From contig OZ059894.1 in NCBI GenBank assembly GCA_964057225.1, positions 9,248,131-9,312,130 of the forward strand: a stretch of DNA of 64,000 nt, read 5' to 3'. Of this stretch, positions 45,443 to 58,389 are shown one piece after another. Each line of letters begins with the position of its first letter. The first letter of the stretch is position 1. This DNA is from Auanema rhodensis. Lineage: Eukaryota > Nematoda > Chromadorea > Rhabditida > Rhabditidae. A program made the translations under genes and the position numbers. Under the pieces are notes generated by a model. It searched no databases. It was not told the origin of the DNA and saw only the letters and a list, made by a program, of their open reading frames with translations.

Positions 45443-47609
45443 TTAAATCTTGACAACCATTTTCTCATGAACATCCAAATTACCGACTACCTGAAAAAAG
45501 AGATGAGATTGACTAATTTCAAAATATCGACGGGGACTCTGCTAAATTAGTATCGGGACTATTATTCGGAACTGGACAAATCTACCATGAAGATGTGAGG
45601 CAAATACAGTGACATCTCTCACCTTCGGTATGTGTATGTATTAATGATAATGATGATGATGATGACGATAACTATAGCTTTCCATTAACTATGTGGCAGT
45701 GATGAGTGCACATACCATGTAAAGTCAACAAGATGTGAATAATACACAATAAACAATGTAATTGATGTTGAAATTTATGCACAAAAGTAGTAATTCACAC
45801 TTGGCGAGCAATGAACGGTGCATAATAAGCAAGATGGTTGTTGTAGGACAGAATATACATAAATATTAATGAACATTTGAGTACGATACTCTTTTTTTTT
45901 CGACTAGTAGTTTTGGAAATGGGCCAAACATAAATCACAGAAAGAGAGAGAGAAAAGAAGGGAGAGGGGACCTTATAAAAAGATGGTGAAAGAGTCAAAG
46001 AGAGAGAGAGAGAGAGCGAGAGAGCGAGAGAGAGAGAGCTGCGAAGAAATGGGAATGGAGCGAAATACAACCGCTCTGCGTCTCCACCACAGGGAGAAAT
46101 GAACGTTCAACTATTAAGCGGTAATGGTCACGTGACTAGCTCACGTGAAGTAACAACTTTTTGAAAGCCTTACACTCATTGAACTAAACGGAGCGAGAAT
46201 TCTGCTAACGGGGAGGGACAGACATATTTTGCTTGAATTGAGGCTGAGAAGAAGGACCGAATGTTTCCAATATGTGATATAGAAATTTTGAGAGACTACA
46301 TTCTGCCTCTATTCTCAATTGAAAATACAAGAAATTATATATTCTCGAGAACCATCTTCTTATGAACTTCCGTGTGCTCCACTACCTAAACATGGCGACT
46401 TTGCTTGTTATAATTGTGACAAATTTAAATGCACGCGAGAGAGACAGCTCCCACACAAATAAAAAGCTTTAAAACTGATAGAACATGCTGGTCATGCTTA
46501 AACATCATGCACGTGAAATGATAAGAATACAGTGAGCAGGCAGAGAAGTAGGAGTTATATGAATGAAGATTTGAAAGATTTGAAATTTCTTGTTTTTGAG
46601 CATTCTCTTGTCAAACTTCAAGCATGCTAGACGCAAACATTGACTCCTTGACTAATAATAGAGCTACATTCCATTATTTTGTGTGCAAGATTATAAGTTC
46701 ACAAAAAGGAAAACGAAATAAAAATTTAGTTAAAGTAACTCACATCACAGAATTCTTGAAATGAAATCTTTCCATCTCCATCTTTGTCGTGAAAAAGAAT
46801 AGTCTTATCCACAATTTGTTGAAGCTGGGAATCTTTAAGATTATTCCCAACCATCATTTTGAGAACCTTAAAGTAAAGCTTTACATTACGCACATTCTTT
46901 TGAAAGAAATAATCAAACCTGGAAAAGCTCTCCATTAGAAATATATCCATCTCTATCCATATCATAAATACGAAAAGCAACTAAAATAGCAAAATAACAT
47001 TGATAAATCATTTTTTCTACAAATACACTCACATTTCAGTTTGATAGTCTTATCACCTTTAACACTAAATTGAGAAATTCCTTGTATGAACTCTGTGAAA
47101 CGAATTAGTTAGTTGAAAAGCCTAATCGAAGAAAGTATATAGTTACCTCTGAAATCTACTTCACCATTGCCATCTTCATCGAAGATATCGATTACCCTTT
47201 GAACAAGAGGATTCTGTTGCAATTCAGGAAGAGACATGAATTCCTAAAAGACCTCTCTCCCATCAAAAAATTAATTTTTCAACAGCTTACCTCAACAGAA
47301 AGAGAACCAGATCCATCAATATCAAGCTTCTTAAAGCGTCTAGCAAGACGACGAAGTTCGTAAGCGTCAACTTAAAAGAAACATGAAAACAATAGACAAT
47401 ATGAAATAAAAAATTTTCTGCTAAGAAATGGCAAAAAAATTTTAGAAGTCACCAAAAAAACTTACAATTGCTGCACATTTCGATAGGAAGAGAGCTTTCG
47501 TTACCCTGAAAAGAAATTTTAAATTCAAAATATGAAGGTTGAATAATGTCAATATGTATGCAAGTTATTCCTCCCATATAGAAATAATAATTGTGCAAAT
47601 ACTTACCAT
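45443..47609 (-). CDS. cnb-1: Calcineurin regulatory subunit B
   Basis: Eight exons in phase give 170 residues, the same length as human PPP3R1. Exons (low-high, 5' first): 47607-47609 (start codon only), 47466-47505, 47291-47370, 47147-47243, 47033-47092, 46919-46980, 46744-46866, 45443-45490. The protein starts [14 protein letters not shown] with an N-myristoylation glycine. Four EF-hands have loops [45 protein letters not shown] and [15 protein letters not shown]. The end is [15 protein letters not shown]. It binds the calcineurin A helix and confers Ca2+ control on the phosphatase. The last exon is separated by a 1.25-kb intron; without it the frame would stop after DVSYFN. Confidence 0.96.
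45943..46040. repeat. GA-rich microsatellite in the last calcineurin B intron
   Basis: Imperfect (AG)n on the plus strand with interruptions, purest at about 45999-46038. Confidence 0.9.
46127..46148. promoter_or_regulatory. Paired CACGTG E-boxes in the last calcineurin B intron
   Basis: GTCACGTGAC at 46127-46136 is followed 4 nt later by TCACGTGA at 46141-46148. The first equals the CLEAR-type consensus bound by TFEB/HLH-30 family factors. Function is inferred from the motif only. Confidence 0.4.
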
Positions 47610-48682
47610 TTTTAAAGAAGTTAGAGTATAATAGACGAATAAAAAGTACTAAGAACTGAGTGAGGTTGAGCAGGAAAGTCAATCCTAACAAACCGGGGAG
47701 AAGTCTGAAAAGAAAATAGATTTATATATACGATCGATAACATCTCCAATTACAAAAACTAGATTTTAATAGTTTAATTACAGTAGAGAAACTACAAACG
47801 AAACATAAAGTAAGCTCCCGGAGGAAGCTTGCTCAGTTGATAGTGGTGGATGAGTGCCGGCTGCTGCGCCCTGCGATCAATACGCAGCCGCAACGCGCCG
47901 TCAATACATAAAATACTTCTTTCACTTGTTGTAAGGATGCAATATTGAAATAATGAATGGTAAAATTTGATAAAAAGTGAAAATTGAGTCTCAAAAGTCA
48001 GGTTTGGAAAGAAAAAATGCTGAAAGATGAAAAACAAATCTTTATGGTTTGATGAAACAAAGAAAGCTTTTTATTTGCTTTTGAGGTGGAAAAGAGAGAA
48101 GTTATAGCCGAAATCGTAGTATGAAATGAGGCGAAGCTTGTATATGGATGTGAATGTTGTCTTTACTCCATGACAACCACTTAGCTTAGCTGCGATAAGA
48201 ACATATATTCTTGAAAAGCTTCATATTGCTAAGATAGGATGATAAATCTCTATCTAATTGAAGCAGTTACGAATGTGTTTTAACAGGAAAAGAAGAAACA
48301 ATAGTACATAAGAAAAGGGAAAAGCTTATAAGAAAACGTCATTTGTGGCTGAAAGTCATAAATCGTTAACTTAGTGTTCATTTTTAATTTTGATATTTCT
48401 TATCAAAAAGAGCAAGAATACGTATGAAAAAGACGAAGAATAAGAAAAAGATGTAAAGCTCAATGAAAGACTATTCATATATACGAGAGGAAAAAGATGA
48501 TATTTATCAAATGTTACTGATTATCTACATAAAAAGAAAATCAATGCTATTGCTTTACAACAGATAGACCACAACATGGCATTGTTGAATCGAATCAGAA
48601 ACATCTGCCAACTACCCTCTACACTCACATGTGAGAATCAAATTTTTTCTTTAAACGAAAATAATTTATGATAAGTTTCTTA

Positions 48683-48707
48683 GAAAAAAGAAAGAAAGAA
48701 AGAAAGG
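48683..48707. repeat. (AAAG)n microsatellite
   Basis: About five tandem AAAG tetranucleotides on the plus strand. Confidence 0.85.
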
Positions 48708-49720
48708 GAAGTAATTGCTACTACTGTTCTTCTTTATATTTTTATTTTCCTTTTTGTTAAAACAAAAGATGTTGTTTATGATATAAATACTGATAACTAT
48801 TTACGAAAAAAAGCAACCGATCGACTGAGAAACAAGATGAAAAATAAAAAAAAATGATTACATACACGTAAGTATGTACAGCTGAATAACCGGTAACTGG
48901 ACAAGAGATGACAGGGAAAAAAACGTGAGTGCACAGCACTTTGTGAAATTATATTTATAATTTCTTTTCCATAAAAGAAATAGTATTTTGGATTCCAATT
49001 ATATTCTGCAACTTGTTCTGCATAACTTCGGAAAAAGTAATAAACTATGCTTATGTGGTAATTGAAACGCATAGTCATTATATGTACCTTATTTCAAATT
49101 CAAATATTAGTTTGGCTTCTCTCAAACTACTTTTCCACAGCACAAAAAGCACATACATACATATCAACTTAAGTGAGTTGAGACATTGCTTAGCTAGTGA
49201 ATAGCATTTAATTCTTGTTGCCTTTTCTTCTATGTTCTTCAGATGAAATTCTCATTTGCGATAAAAACTTTTCATAATTGACTACACTACAAACTTAAAT
49301 GTGATAGTTAACAGCTCTCCATCTGTAAATCTAAGTTAAGAAGCCGATTTACTTTAATATGAACGAGCTTGAGTGATCAGATTAAATTTCCAGCTGACAC
49401 CTCAGATGTAGCTGCTGCTCCCGGAAATTGCGACATTGTGACTGAATTGGTTTGATTTTGAAAATATTAAATAAAAAATTATATTTTCTAGTTAGTTCTA
49501 ATATAGTTTATCATGTGTTCATGTCCCTTCTTGATTAAGCTTCAGTCACTTTTACAACGAAAGACGAATTTCTCATGTTGGTCAAACAACAAAATTTGCA
49601 AATTACAATTTTAGTTTTGTTTTTCTTAAGATCTGACTGAAACAGAAGCATCAGTTGATTGAGAACAAGCAACAGCCAAGTAATCATTCAACTGCCCTTA
49701 TTCAGGAAAGAAAAATTGTC

Positions 49721-49848
<128 letters not shown>

Positions 49849-51226
49849 CTCAATACTATGAAGAATGGCTGTTAAAAAGGCAATTTCAGTGACCCTCACA
49901 GCAGCCTACCAAATGTAAAGATATTGTCAAAAACATAAGAAAGCTGTTGTACTATTTTGATTTAAGATTATGAATGCCAACTAAGCTATATTGGATCAAA
50001 AGTTCTAAACTTTACTTGGTTTCATGTCCATGTTCAACATAAAAATGTGTGCTCATGTCGAAAAACCTAACATCATTCATGAAAATGGTTGAAGCTTTTT
50101 ACCGGCTTAACTATTCTTTGTTTCTACATCCATTATCCTGATAGCCAATTGGTGTCTCATTAGTCTCTCTAAGCCAATTCAACTTCAAAATGAATTTCAA
50201 GTAATATTTCCAACATTTGGCTCTCATCAGCATATGGTCACGAAAGCCAACGTTAAAGCTTAGGTTGTCCAAATCAACTAATATTCTACTGTTCGGTCGT
50301 TCTATTTCTGTGAATTTCTCTATGTTGTCCCCTCGTTTAATGACTTCTCCTTCTCAAATCTCTTTTATATTTTGTAGAAATTCTCCCTATCCGTTTCTAT
50401 TATCGTTTCTTAAAATTCCGTGAAACGAAGAAAGAGCATGACGATGATAGTTCCATAATCCATATACTATGTTTATTCGAAGTGTTAATGTTTGTTTTCT
50501 GAGAATTTTTGTCCTATGGTCATATACACTGGACAGTTTTATACTCAAAGGTATATGAACATGTTTTGTCGTCTTTGAAAAACAATTGTACGATGCTTTC
50601 TGTTATCTCAGTATATTTAAAAGTTCTGTTCCGTAGATCACGTAAAGCTTTGCATCGCACATCATATAGCTCTATAGTATGACCACATTTTTCATCTTTT
50701 CATGCCTTTTCAACCTTTTTAAGCTTAGTTTCATGCTCGATAGATAAAGCTGTCAGGTCCATCAATTAATTCATTCAACCAAATCCTTTGATAAGCTTCA
50801 GACTACTTCAGCTCAAAGAATGTCTATAATCTCAATTCTGATAGTTGTATGATGATCAAGGCTTATCTCACATTTTCACGGTTCACACAAGTCCGTAATC
50901 TACAACATCCAGGAACTTGTGATGTGTTCTCATTATCTCATTTGTTTTTTTTATTTCCTTCCTTCTAAAAGCAAATATTTGGGACATTTTTTTACCGAAA
51001 TGACATATATCATTTTCCAATTTCACCATCTGATTTTACCTAAAATGCTTTCTTAAAAGAAACCAAATATCAAGTATTTTGTTTCGATGAGAAATGTGAA
51101 ATTGGAAGACAATTCACTGTTAAAAGATTTCTTATACAAGTATGTTGCCAATATGGTTTTCCCAAATTGTTCTGTAGCAAAATACGTATAAAGCATCGTT
51201 TATTTTGAAGACAAGAAGATAAAGAT

Positions 51227-51227
<1 letters not shown>

Positions 51228-51275
<48 letters not shown>

Positions 51276-51279
51276 AGGG
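51228..51279. repeat. (AG)n microsatellite
   Basis: About 40 bp of AG dinucleotides ending in GGGAGAGAGAAGGGAGG. Confidence 0.95.
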
Positions 51280-51624
51280 AGGTTTGATAGAAAGCATTTT
51301 TTTGCTGCTTGAAGTTATTTTCTTTTAAATATATGAATGAATCAAACGGCTGCTAGTCAAATAGTCAGTATCATCATCCATATTTTCACTCCGTGACATC
51401 GTTTTTCTGTTTCGTTTTGATAATTCATATAGTACATTGTTATGTATATTATATGTACATATATGTATATTTAGATGAATTAGTCTGAAAAGATCAAATA
51501 GTGTTTAGTCATGTTCAATTGATTATCCATTTTTTAAAATTTTAAATAATATATTTAACTCTTAATTATATAAATATAAGATTATATATCAAAAGTACCG
51601 CCTTCTTTTAGCTATCTTGCTTGC

Positions 51625-51641
51625 CCCTCCCCCCTCCCCCG

Positions 51642-51679
<38 letters not shown>
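51625..51679. repeat. C-rich tract followed by (CT)n
   Basis: Runs of 4, 6 and 5 cytosines (51625-51641) lead directly into a ~38-bp CT dinucleotide tract. Confidence 0.92.
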
Positions 51680-51681
<2 letters not shown>

Positions 51682-52968
51682 ACATGTACATATACAGCTT
51701 TCTTTTTAAATGAGCATAATATCATAGATAACACAACATCTTTTTTTTTTTGAATCTGATTTATTTTGTTTAAAAGAGTGATTAATTGAGGAAAACAATT
51801 GTGAATAACTAGGCTTTAAGTGACATTTTTCGGGCAGTTTCATCGACAAACTAATCCTACATTACCCCCGCCCGAAATAGTAGCGAAGCAAGTTTTTGAA
51901 ACTTAAAAATGTTTTGTTTATTTTCTATTCGCAGATCAAAAATATCATGTCTTTGTCCATTGATGCAACAACAACAAAAAAAAACAATTCTTAGTTATTC
52001 TTCAGGATTTTGTTCAGAAGTTCTTCAGAATATCTCGAACAAAATGTATGTGTGGCTAAGTTTTGAACCTGCTACTAGTTGTTGTTCTTATAATTTTTCT
52101 AATTTACCTCCGATTTTCCGAAATTTCCGATGAAATATGTTAAAATAGAAACATTTTGTTTGTGGTAGCTCATTTCAAATTTCTAATTGTAGTTTGACCT
52201 CGTATTACACACAATTCCTTACTTACCTATTCATATTAATTTACAATTTTTCTATAAAAGGTATGCGTACAACTGAAATAACAATAATATTTTTTTCGTT
52301 TAACTATGTAATTTTTCATCCTTTATATGGAAATTTGTATTTTTCTAATAGTTTATATTTCACTTTTCTATTTCCTTGTCTGTCGTACTTCATGAATCCT
52401 AATATCCCCCCCCCCTTACTTTCCTCAACTCTCTGTCTTTCATTCTGTTTCAACAAACACACTTTGTTGAAAAAACTTCCTCACCTTCAATTCGGAATGT
52501 AGTTTGTCATTTTCTCGTTTTCTCCCAAAATCTTATAGAATAGCTCTAGTTCATCATGTTCATGAGGCAGTATCAAATCATCAAATTTGCAGCTTCAAAC
52601 GAAAAATCTTACCAAATGGGGCTTTACACAAGATTTTTGTAATACGATATTCTTAACGAAATGATGAATGAATCACATGACGAGGGTGTTAGCAAGTACA
52701 TATACATATATGTAGCATAGAGACGTAAGATCAAATACAAGCATTATTCGGATTTTCATGTATTTTTACTTGAATTAGTAATTATTCTAAAAATACTTTT
52801 GGTAATAGGATCGAAAAATCTTATTCAATTTCGTTAGTCATAAAAAAAGTTTCTATGGAAGAAGACTATTCGAGATTGGCAATTGAGCTGAAGCTGAAGC
52901 CCTTTCGAAGATATCTCCATCTGCTAAACAGCACTAGGGATCACACTTTGATATTTCTTTGTTCCCCT

Positions 52969-53037
52969 CCCCCTCTTTCTCTTGCTCCCTCCTTCTTCCT
53001 CCTCCTCCTCCTCCTTTCTCTCTCTCTCTCTCTCTTT
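52969..53037. repeat. (CTC)n and (CT)n compound repeat
   Basis: C-rich, then CTC trinucleotides, then CT dinucleotides on the plus strand. Confidence 0.85.
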
Positions 53038-54172
53038 CAATCATTCACTCTTATCTTCAAATTCAAGCAAAAAAAAACTTCCGCTATTTGAAAGACGTAA
53101 GATGTATATAGTTGGAAAAGAACAGAATGATTAATAATCCAAAACTAGCAAACTTACATCCGTATACAACTATAGCTTCTGAGGAGATGATCAGATGTCA
53201 CAAGTAACATTTGACCATGTTCCAAGCGTGCTGGTTGCTCATTTCCCACTTATCCAGATAGAGTCTGCATGGAAAAGCCTATGTTTAAAACGAGTCAAAC
53301 ATCTAAGAAACAACATATCTAACAACGCAATTGGTTGTGTTGTCTCCAATTTCTCCCAAATGTGTTGGTGTCATGCATTCGTCGTCTGTTACGTAGTTGA
53401 ATGACGTATAAACGGGTTTTTTACGTGGAAAAAAATTATTATTTTGTTTCCAAAGTTAAACCTACTGAACGGTTGAATGATCGTTTCGTTCTGTTGTATG
53501 AGCATTATCTCTCATTTCCCGTCTACCATCAGCTGGCATTGAATCAAATCTCTACCTTGTGCATACTTCATGGAATCATTGCAACATTCTCTTCTCAATG
53601 CTACATCCTCTTACTCTTCTCAGATTCCAGACAATATTTCGATATTTGATACTTCACCGAGATTACTTGGTATCAAATAAGTTTATCCTTATTTGAAATA
53701 TTCCTCTCCTCCCTCATCCAACACACTCATACACACCGACGCCCCCACATACTACATACATATCATTCAAAGTTTTTGTCTTTCATCATAACGTTTATCT
53801 TTTCGCTTCATCTAGTGTAAACTGTGCCTTGTCTCCAGCTTCATCTATCACATATTCTGATGACTGTCTTCCTCATCTGAATGTCAAAATTTATTTTTTT
53901 TCAATGCATTAAGTAATTTTATTTTCTTCTTTTCCAATCATTCATTGAACTATTTCTCCTTATTTATCAACTATTTCGCCAAACTCTATTTATCATGTAA
54001 CTTCTAAGGATACAAACTTGCACTTTCTATAAATAATACTACCTTGTTGTAGTTTTGAGACTTTATTTTGGAAATATTTTGAAGAAGAAAATACTTTTTT
54101 TAAACAAAGCGAGAGAGTGAGAACATAACCATAGGTAAGTAATTAATAATGACTTTGTTCCTTAGTTTACTC

Positions 54173-54177
54173 TCTCA

Positions 54178-54214
<37 letters not shown>

Positions 54215-54343
54215 TTCGACTTTCTTTTCGACTCTCTTTTCGACTCCCTTTTCGACTCTCTCTATGACTCTTTCTTCGACTCTATATTCAACTCTCTCTT
54301 CGACTCTCTATTTAACTCTGTTTCTATCTATCTCTCTCTATCT

Positions 54344-54399
<56 letters not shown>

Positions 54400-54400
54400 A
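54173..54400. repeat. (CT)n microsatellite with an embedded TTCGACTCTCTT minisatellite
   Basis: CT dinucleotides flank about ten degenerate 12-mers of the TTCGACTCTCTT type at about 54216-54330, then CT continues to about 54394. Confidence 0.9.
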
Positions 54401-54740
54401 TCTCTCTTTAATAACAAATTTTTGACTTTCATGTTTAACATATTCAACAATTACAATTCATCTGTAGTAGAAGATATAGGGAGATAGACCTCGACAGTAA
54501 AGAGAAAGACCGAAGAGAGAAAAACAGAAAAGATAACGAGCCATCACATATCAGATTTTTCACTTGTGCACTTTTCGTTTTTGATTTTTATTGAAAATTT
54601 TCTATATTTCCAGCTTACATTTACGATTCTCTGAATGATTTTGTCTTTTCGTCCTCTACCTTCTCTTCATCTTTCCATATACATATTACACATTTTCATC
54701 CTTAAAATGTGTTTTGTTTATGAGTTAAACACAAAAAAAA

Positions 54741-54785
54741 GAAGAGAGAGAGAGAGAGAGAGAGAAGATAAAGAGAGAAAGAGTA
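54741..54785. repeat. (AG)n microsatellite
   Basis: About 25 bp of pure AG within a purine-rich stretch. Confidence 0.85.
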
Positions 54786-57700
54786 AATCTACCCAGATGA
54801 TCATCGGGCTTTAATATTACTTAATCTTTTCTACTCTCTCTTTCTTTTTTTCATCTTCCATATTCTTTTCTCTTTCTCTTTCCTTTTTCTCTTTCCTCTT
54901 ATCATTGTTGGACATAGTCATGTTTTATGTTTGAAGTGAAGCTTTTAACATACTTAACTAACCATTTTCTGCTACAAACATGCCGACTTATTAAGAAAAT
55001 TGTAGTTCATACCAGTTGAGCCTCTTTTACATTCTTCTATACACGAAATTTTCTTTTTTTCTCTTCAAAACTTATTATTTTGATGTCTCCCCCTCGTTTT
55101 CTCTTTTTCTTTCTTATTTTCTCTCTCTCTCTTTGCCTTGTTCTCTCATTTGCTATCCTCGGCATCACATAAAATTTTTCAATGTGATAGTAATAATGCA
55201 GAAAAAGCTTAGTAGTAGCTGCAGTTATTTGCTATTTTGCTTCAGATTTTTCTTCATTTTTGCCTATTTTCAAATATTTTATTTGCATTGTCAATTTACC
55301 TCACCATCTTAAGGCAATACATACAAATTTTTTCATTTTAAAGACGTTTTTTCTTTTCCATTAAAGGCTTCTAACCATTGTCTTCTCTTCACATCTCTGA
55401 TTTTGCTTTTATCAAAGTGAAATAATTAATTTTTTTCTTTTATAACCAAAACGATTGATGATGTAATTCTGGGAGGACAATGGGAGGGATGAAGGGAGGA
55501 ATGGAGGGAAAAAGGGAGGGAAACAACGTGGTTTCAGAAGAAAAAAAAGATGAAATATATGTGCGTGGGACATGCACACTAAAAGCTTCAAGAATCTAAT
55601 GAATATAAAGATCAGATAAAAGATTAAAGAGATGTGCTCTGATTAGCGTTGAACATGCTTATATAGTTGAACTAAGGCATGAAAAATCTGATTCTATACT
55701 CTTGATACTTTGAAAAACACTAACGCTCTTCGATGACTTACTAAAGTCTATTACTTAATCCCTTCCATTCATCCATGTAATTCTATATAGTATATATAAA
55801 ATTTTTTGTGATGAAGATGAGTACAAGCTATCAAGTTTCTTTTTCATTCTTTTGATATTTTGCGATTATTCATGAAAATCTGTTTTAGATCTGTTAAGTA
55901 GATCATACACACATACCCACACACACGCAAAGAGAAATAAAAAAAAATTATTTTGTCGCTGAAATGATTAAATACATTTGTAACTCATTCTCTGACTCTT
56001 GTGGCTTGTCAAACATTTGAAGTTGTAAGAAGTGAAATCAGAGCAACTACACGATATCTCTCTAATCAAACAAGCCTCATATCCTTCATTTTCATACTCA
56101 TTTTAATTTTTTTTTTGATTTATTTTATCTGCAATACTACTTGTATTGCATGTAATGTGCTGTTATAACTAACTATATCTAGATGTATATCGTCGTCATG
56201 AAATATATTATATTTGTCGAAAATTCTGACAAACATTTTCTATTTTCAGTTACTTTTATTGCAATATCAGCAGTAGAAATCGAATGAAGTTTTTCAAAAC
56301 TGAATAGGTGATCATTCGAAGCTTATTCTGGTGGTTATCATTTCAGTTGACAACTTGTTCAATCAACAAGCCCCATGAGAATTTGATTCAAAAGCATCTT
56401 CTTATTCATTTTCTTCTTTGTAGAAGGTGGACATGATGTGGGTGGCTCATCCAACATGAGAGGAGCGTTATCTGCGACAAACCATGCAGTAAATTGCATT
56501 TCGTCTATCCAGCAATCAAATGACCTGAGGCATTATAGCTAATCGAATTGTGCTTCGAACATGAGAAGCGCGAAGCTGTAGACGAATGAAAACTTGAAAG
56601 TAAATGAAAGATGATGAAGAGGATAAAAGAAGAACATGAAGAAGTAGAAGCAGAAACCCAAGCTCAAACCCTAAAACAAGCATTTCAAATCTAGCTCGAA
56701 AGCTTTTACAGATTGGGTTCGTTGACCCAATACATCCATTCCAAGCTTCAACAAAATTGTTTCTTTTCCTCTTCATCGAAGCAATCGCAGACATAACATA
56801 GCATGAAATCTCCAGACACAAAACAGCCAAAGCTTCCAACTAGCGTCTTCATGCTTACACCTGAACTTGTATTTACTTGAAAAGGTCTACTCCCCTAAGC
56901 TGCGTAGGTGCTTTTGTATGAGAGCATTTGTCCTTCTATTTTTAAGTTTTACCTTTATTCTTGGGTTTTAACACATATACATGTCTACACATACAGATAT
57001 AGTATATATATACATATGCTTAAGCTATAGGAATAGTTAACAAAGCTGGAATCATAGCTTTAACGATCTTCTTCTGTCAACTTCAGCTTATATATAAACT
57101 TCTCACTAAATGTATTCATTCAGCATCATAGAAAATGCTTGATATATATATATATCTCCATAACTCTTATTTTTAAGACATCAGAGTTCCTTTCACTCTT
57201 CTTCATCAAGAAATCTTTTAATTAGTCTACACATGATCTCATGCATACGAAGCTAAGCATATACAATGCTCAACGCAAAGTAACATGTTAAAGCTTAATG
57301 TCCTCTTCTAATCATATCCATCAATTTCTTTTATTTTCTATTTTTTTTTCTAAGAAGCAGGCTTTGTACATGTTTATTTGAAGCTTTCTTACCAATTTTT
57401 CTAATTATTTTGATTTCGTATTCATACTACCGCCTGCATCTCCTTTCTAAACTTACAACCTTTTCAACGGACAATATGTTTCCAATTTGTATTAGTTGAA
57501 CCAGCAAAAAAGTTGTTTTCTAGCTTTGTAGCATAATTTCAACAATGAAACAAGAATCCCACTTGTTGCGAAATGATCCAAAAAAAAGAAAAAAAAGAAA
57601 AAGCAAGTTACTCCAAGTATATTGGGTGGCTTTTTTCCATTTTTATTTTACTCATTTCATATCTGATGCGATGTCTAATTCTTCCACTCGCCCTTTTCAT

Positions 57701-57865
57701 CAATCTGTGGAATCGCTCTGAACTATTGTCTAGAGATTTGATTTTGAAATTGAACTTTTGGTTAGTTGAAACATGAAAAACGACTTCCTTCAATACGTTA
57801 GAACTTACTCTCTTAAAGTTCGGCAGTGTGTTTAACCTACAAACAGCTTGAATTTTTTCCTCATT

Positions 57866-57918
57866 CTCTTTCTCTCTCTCTCTCTCTTTCTCCCTCTTTC
57901 TCCCTCTCGCTTTCTCTC
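57866..57918. repeat. (CT)n-rich tract
   Basis: Interrupted CT dinucleotides and CCCTCTTT blocks. Confidence 0.8.
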
Positions 57919-58336
57919 TATTGTTGTTTTTGTAAAGACGAGGTGTGCGAATAAAGAGAGAGAGAGTCACGTAAATACAGATATATAGATATTCATAGAC
58001 ATATGAGCTTGAGCTGTTATCCTCCTTCAACTCACTACCTGTGAGTTTTCCATTTACTTCGTCACTAAGCTTTTATTAGGTTTGAAACGTGTGTTTGAAA
58101 AACAGACTTTCTTACTGGTATTTCAGTATCTTTTATAATTCGTTAAAAGCACGAAGAGAGAAGATAAGTCATTTGAAAACCCTAAAAGTCTATTTTTACG
58201 GATATCAAGCTATAATTCGATATTTTGAAGCGAATCAGACACCAATATCCTTATGGCTTATTATATTTTTACATTCAATATATATATTCTGGAGAAATAT
58301 ACACATTGTGATCGTAACCTTACTTGCACTATATAT

Positions 58337-58389
58337 TTCTCTCTCTCTCTCAATCTCTCTCAATCTCTCTTTCTCTCTCTCCCTCCCTC
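58337..58389. repeat. (CT)n-rich tract with CAATCT interruptions
   Basis: CT dinucleotides broken twice by CAATCTCT, ending in CCCTCCCTC. Confidence 0.85.

Noticed and set aside
54149-54487. 112-residue Ser/Leu/Phe-Asp repeat protein
   Set aside because: It is the translation of the CT microsatellite and its 12-bp minisatellite; no splice or start context.
56516-56839. 107-residue minus-strand open frame
   Set aside because: Starts with a plausible ATG and has a hydrophobic run, but its Ser-rich core comes from a purine-rich tract and I recognise no domain.
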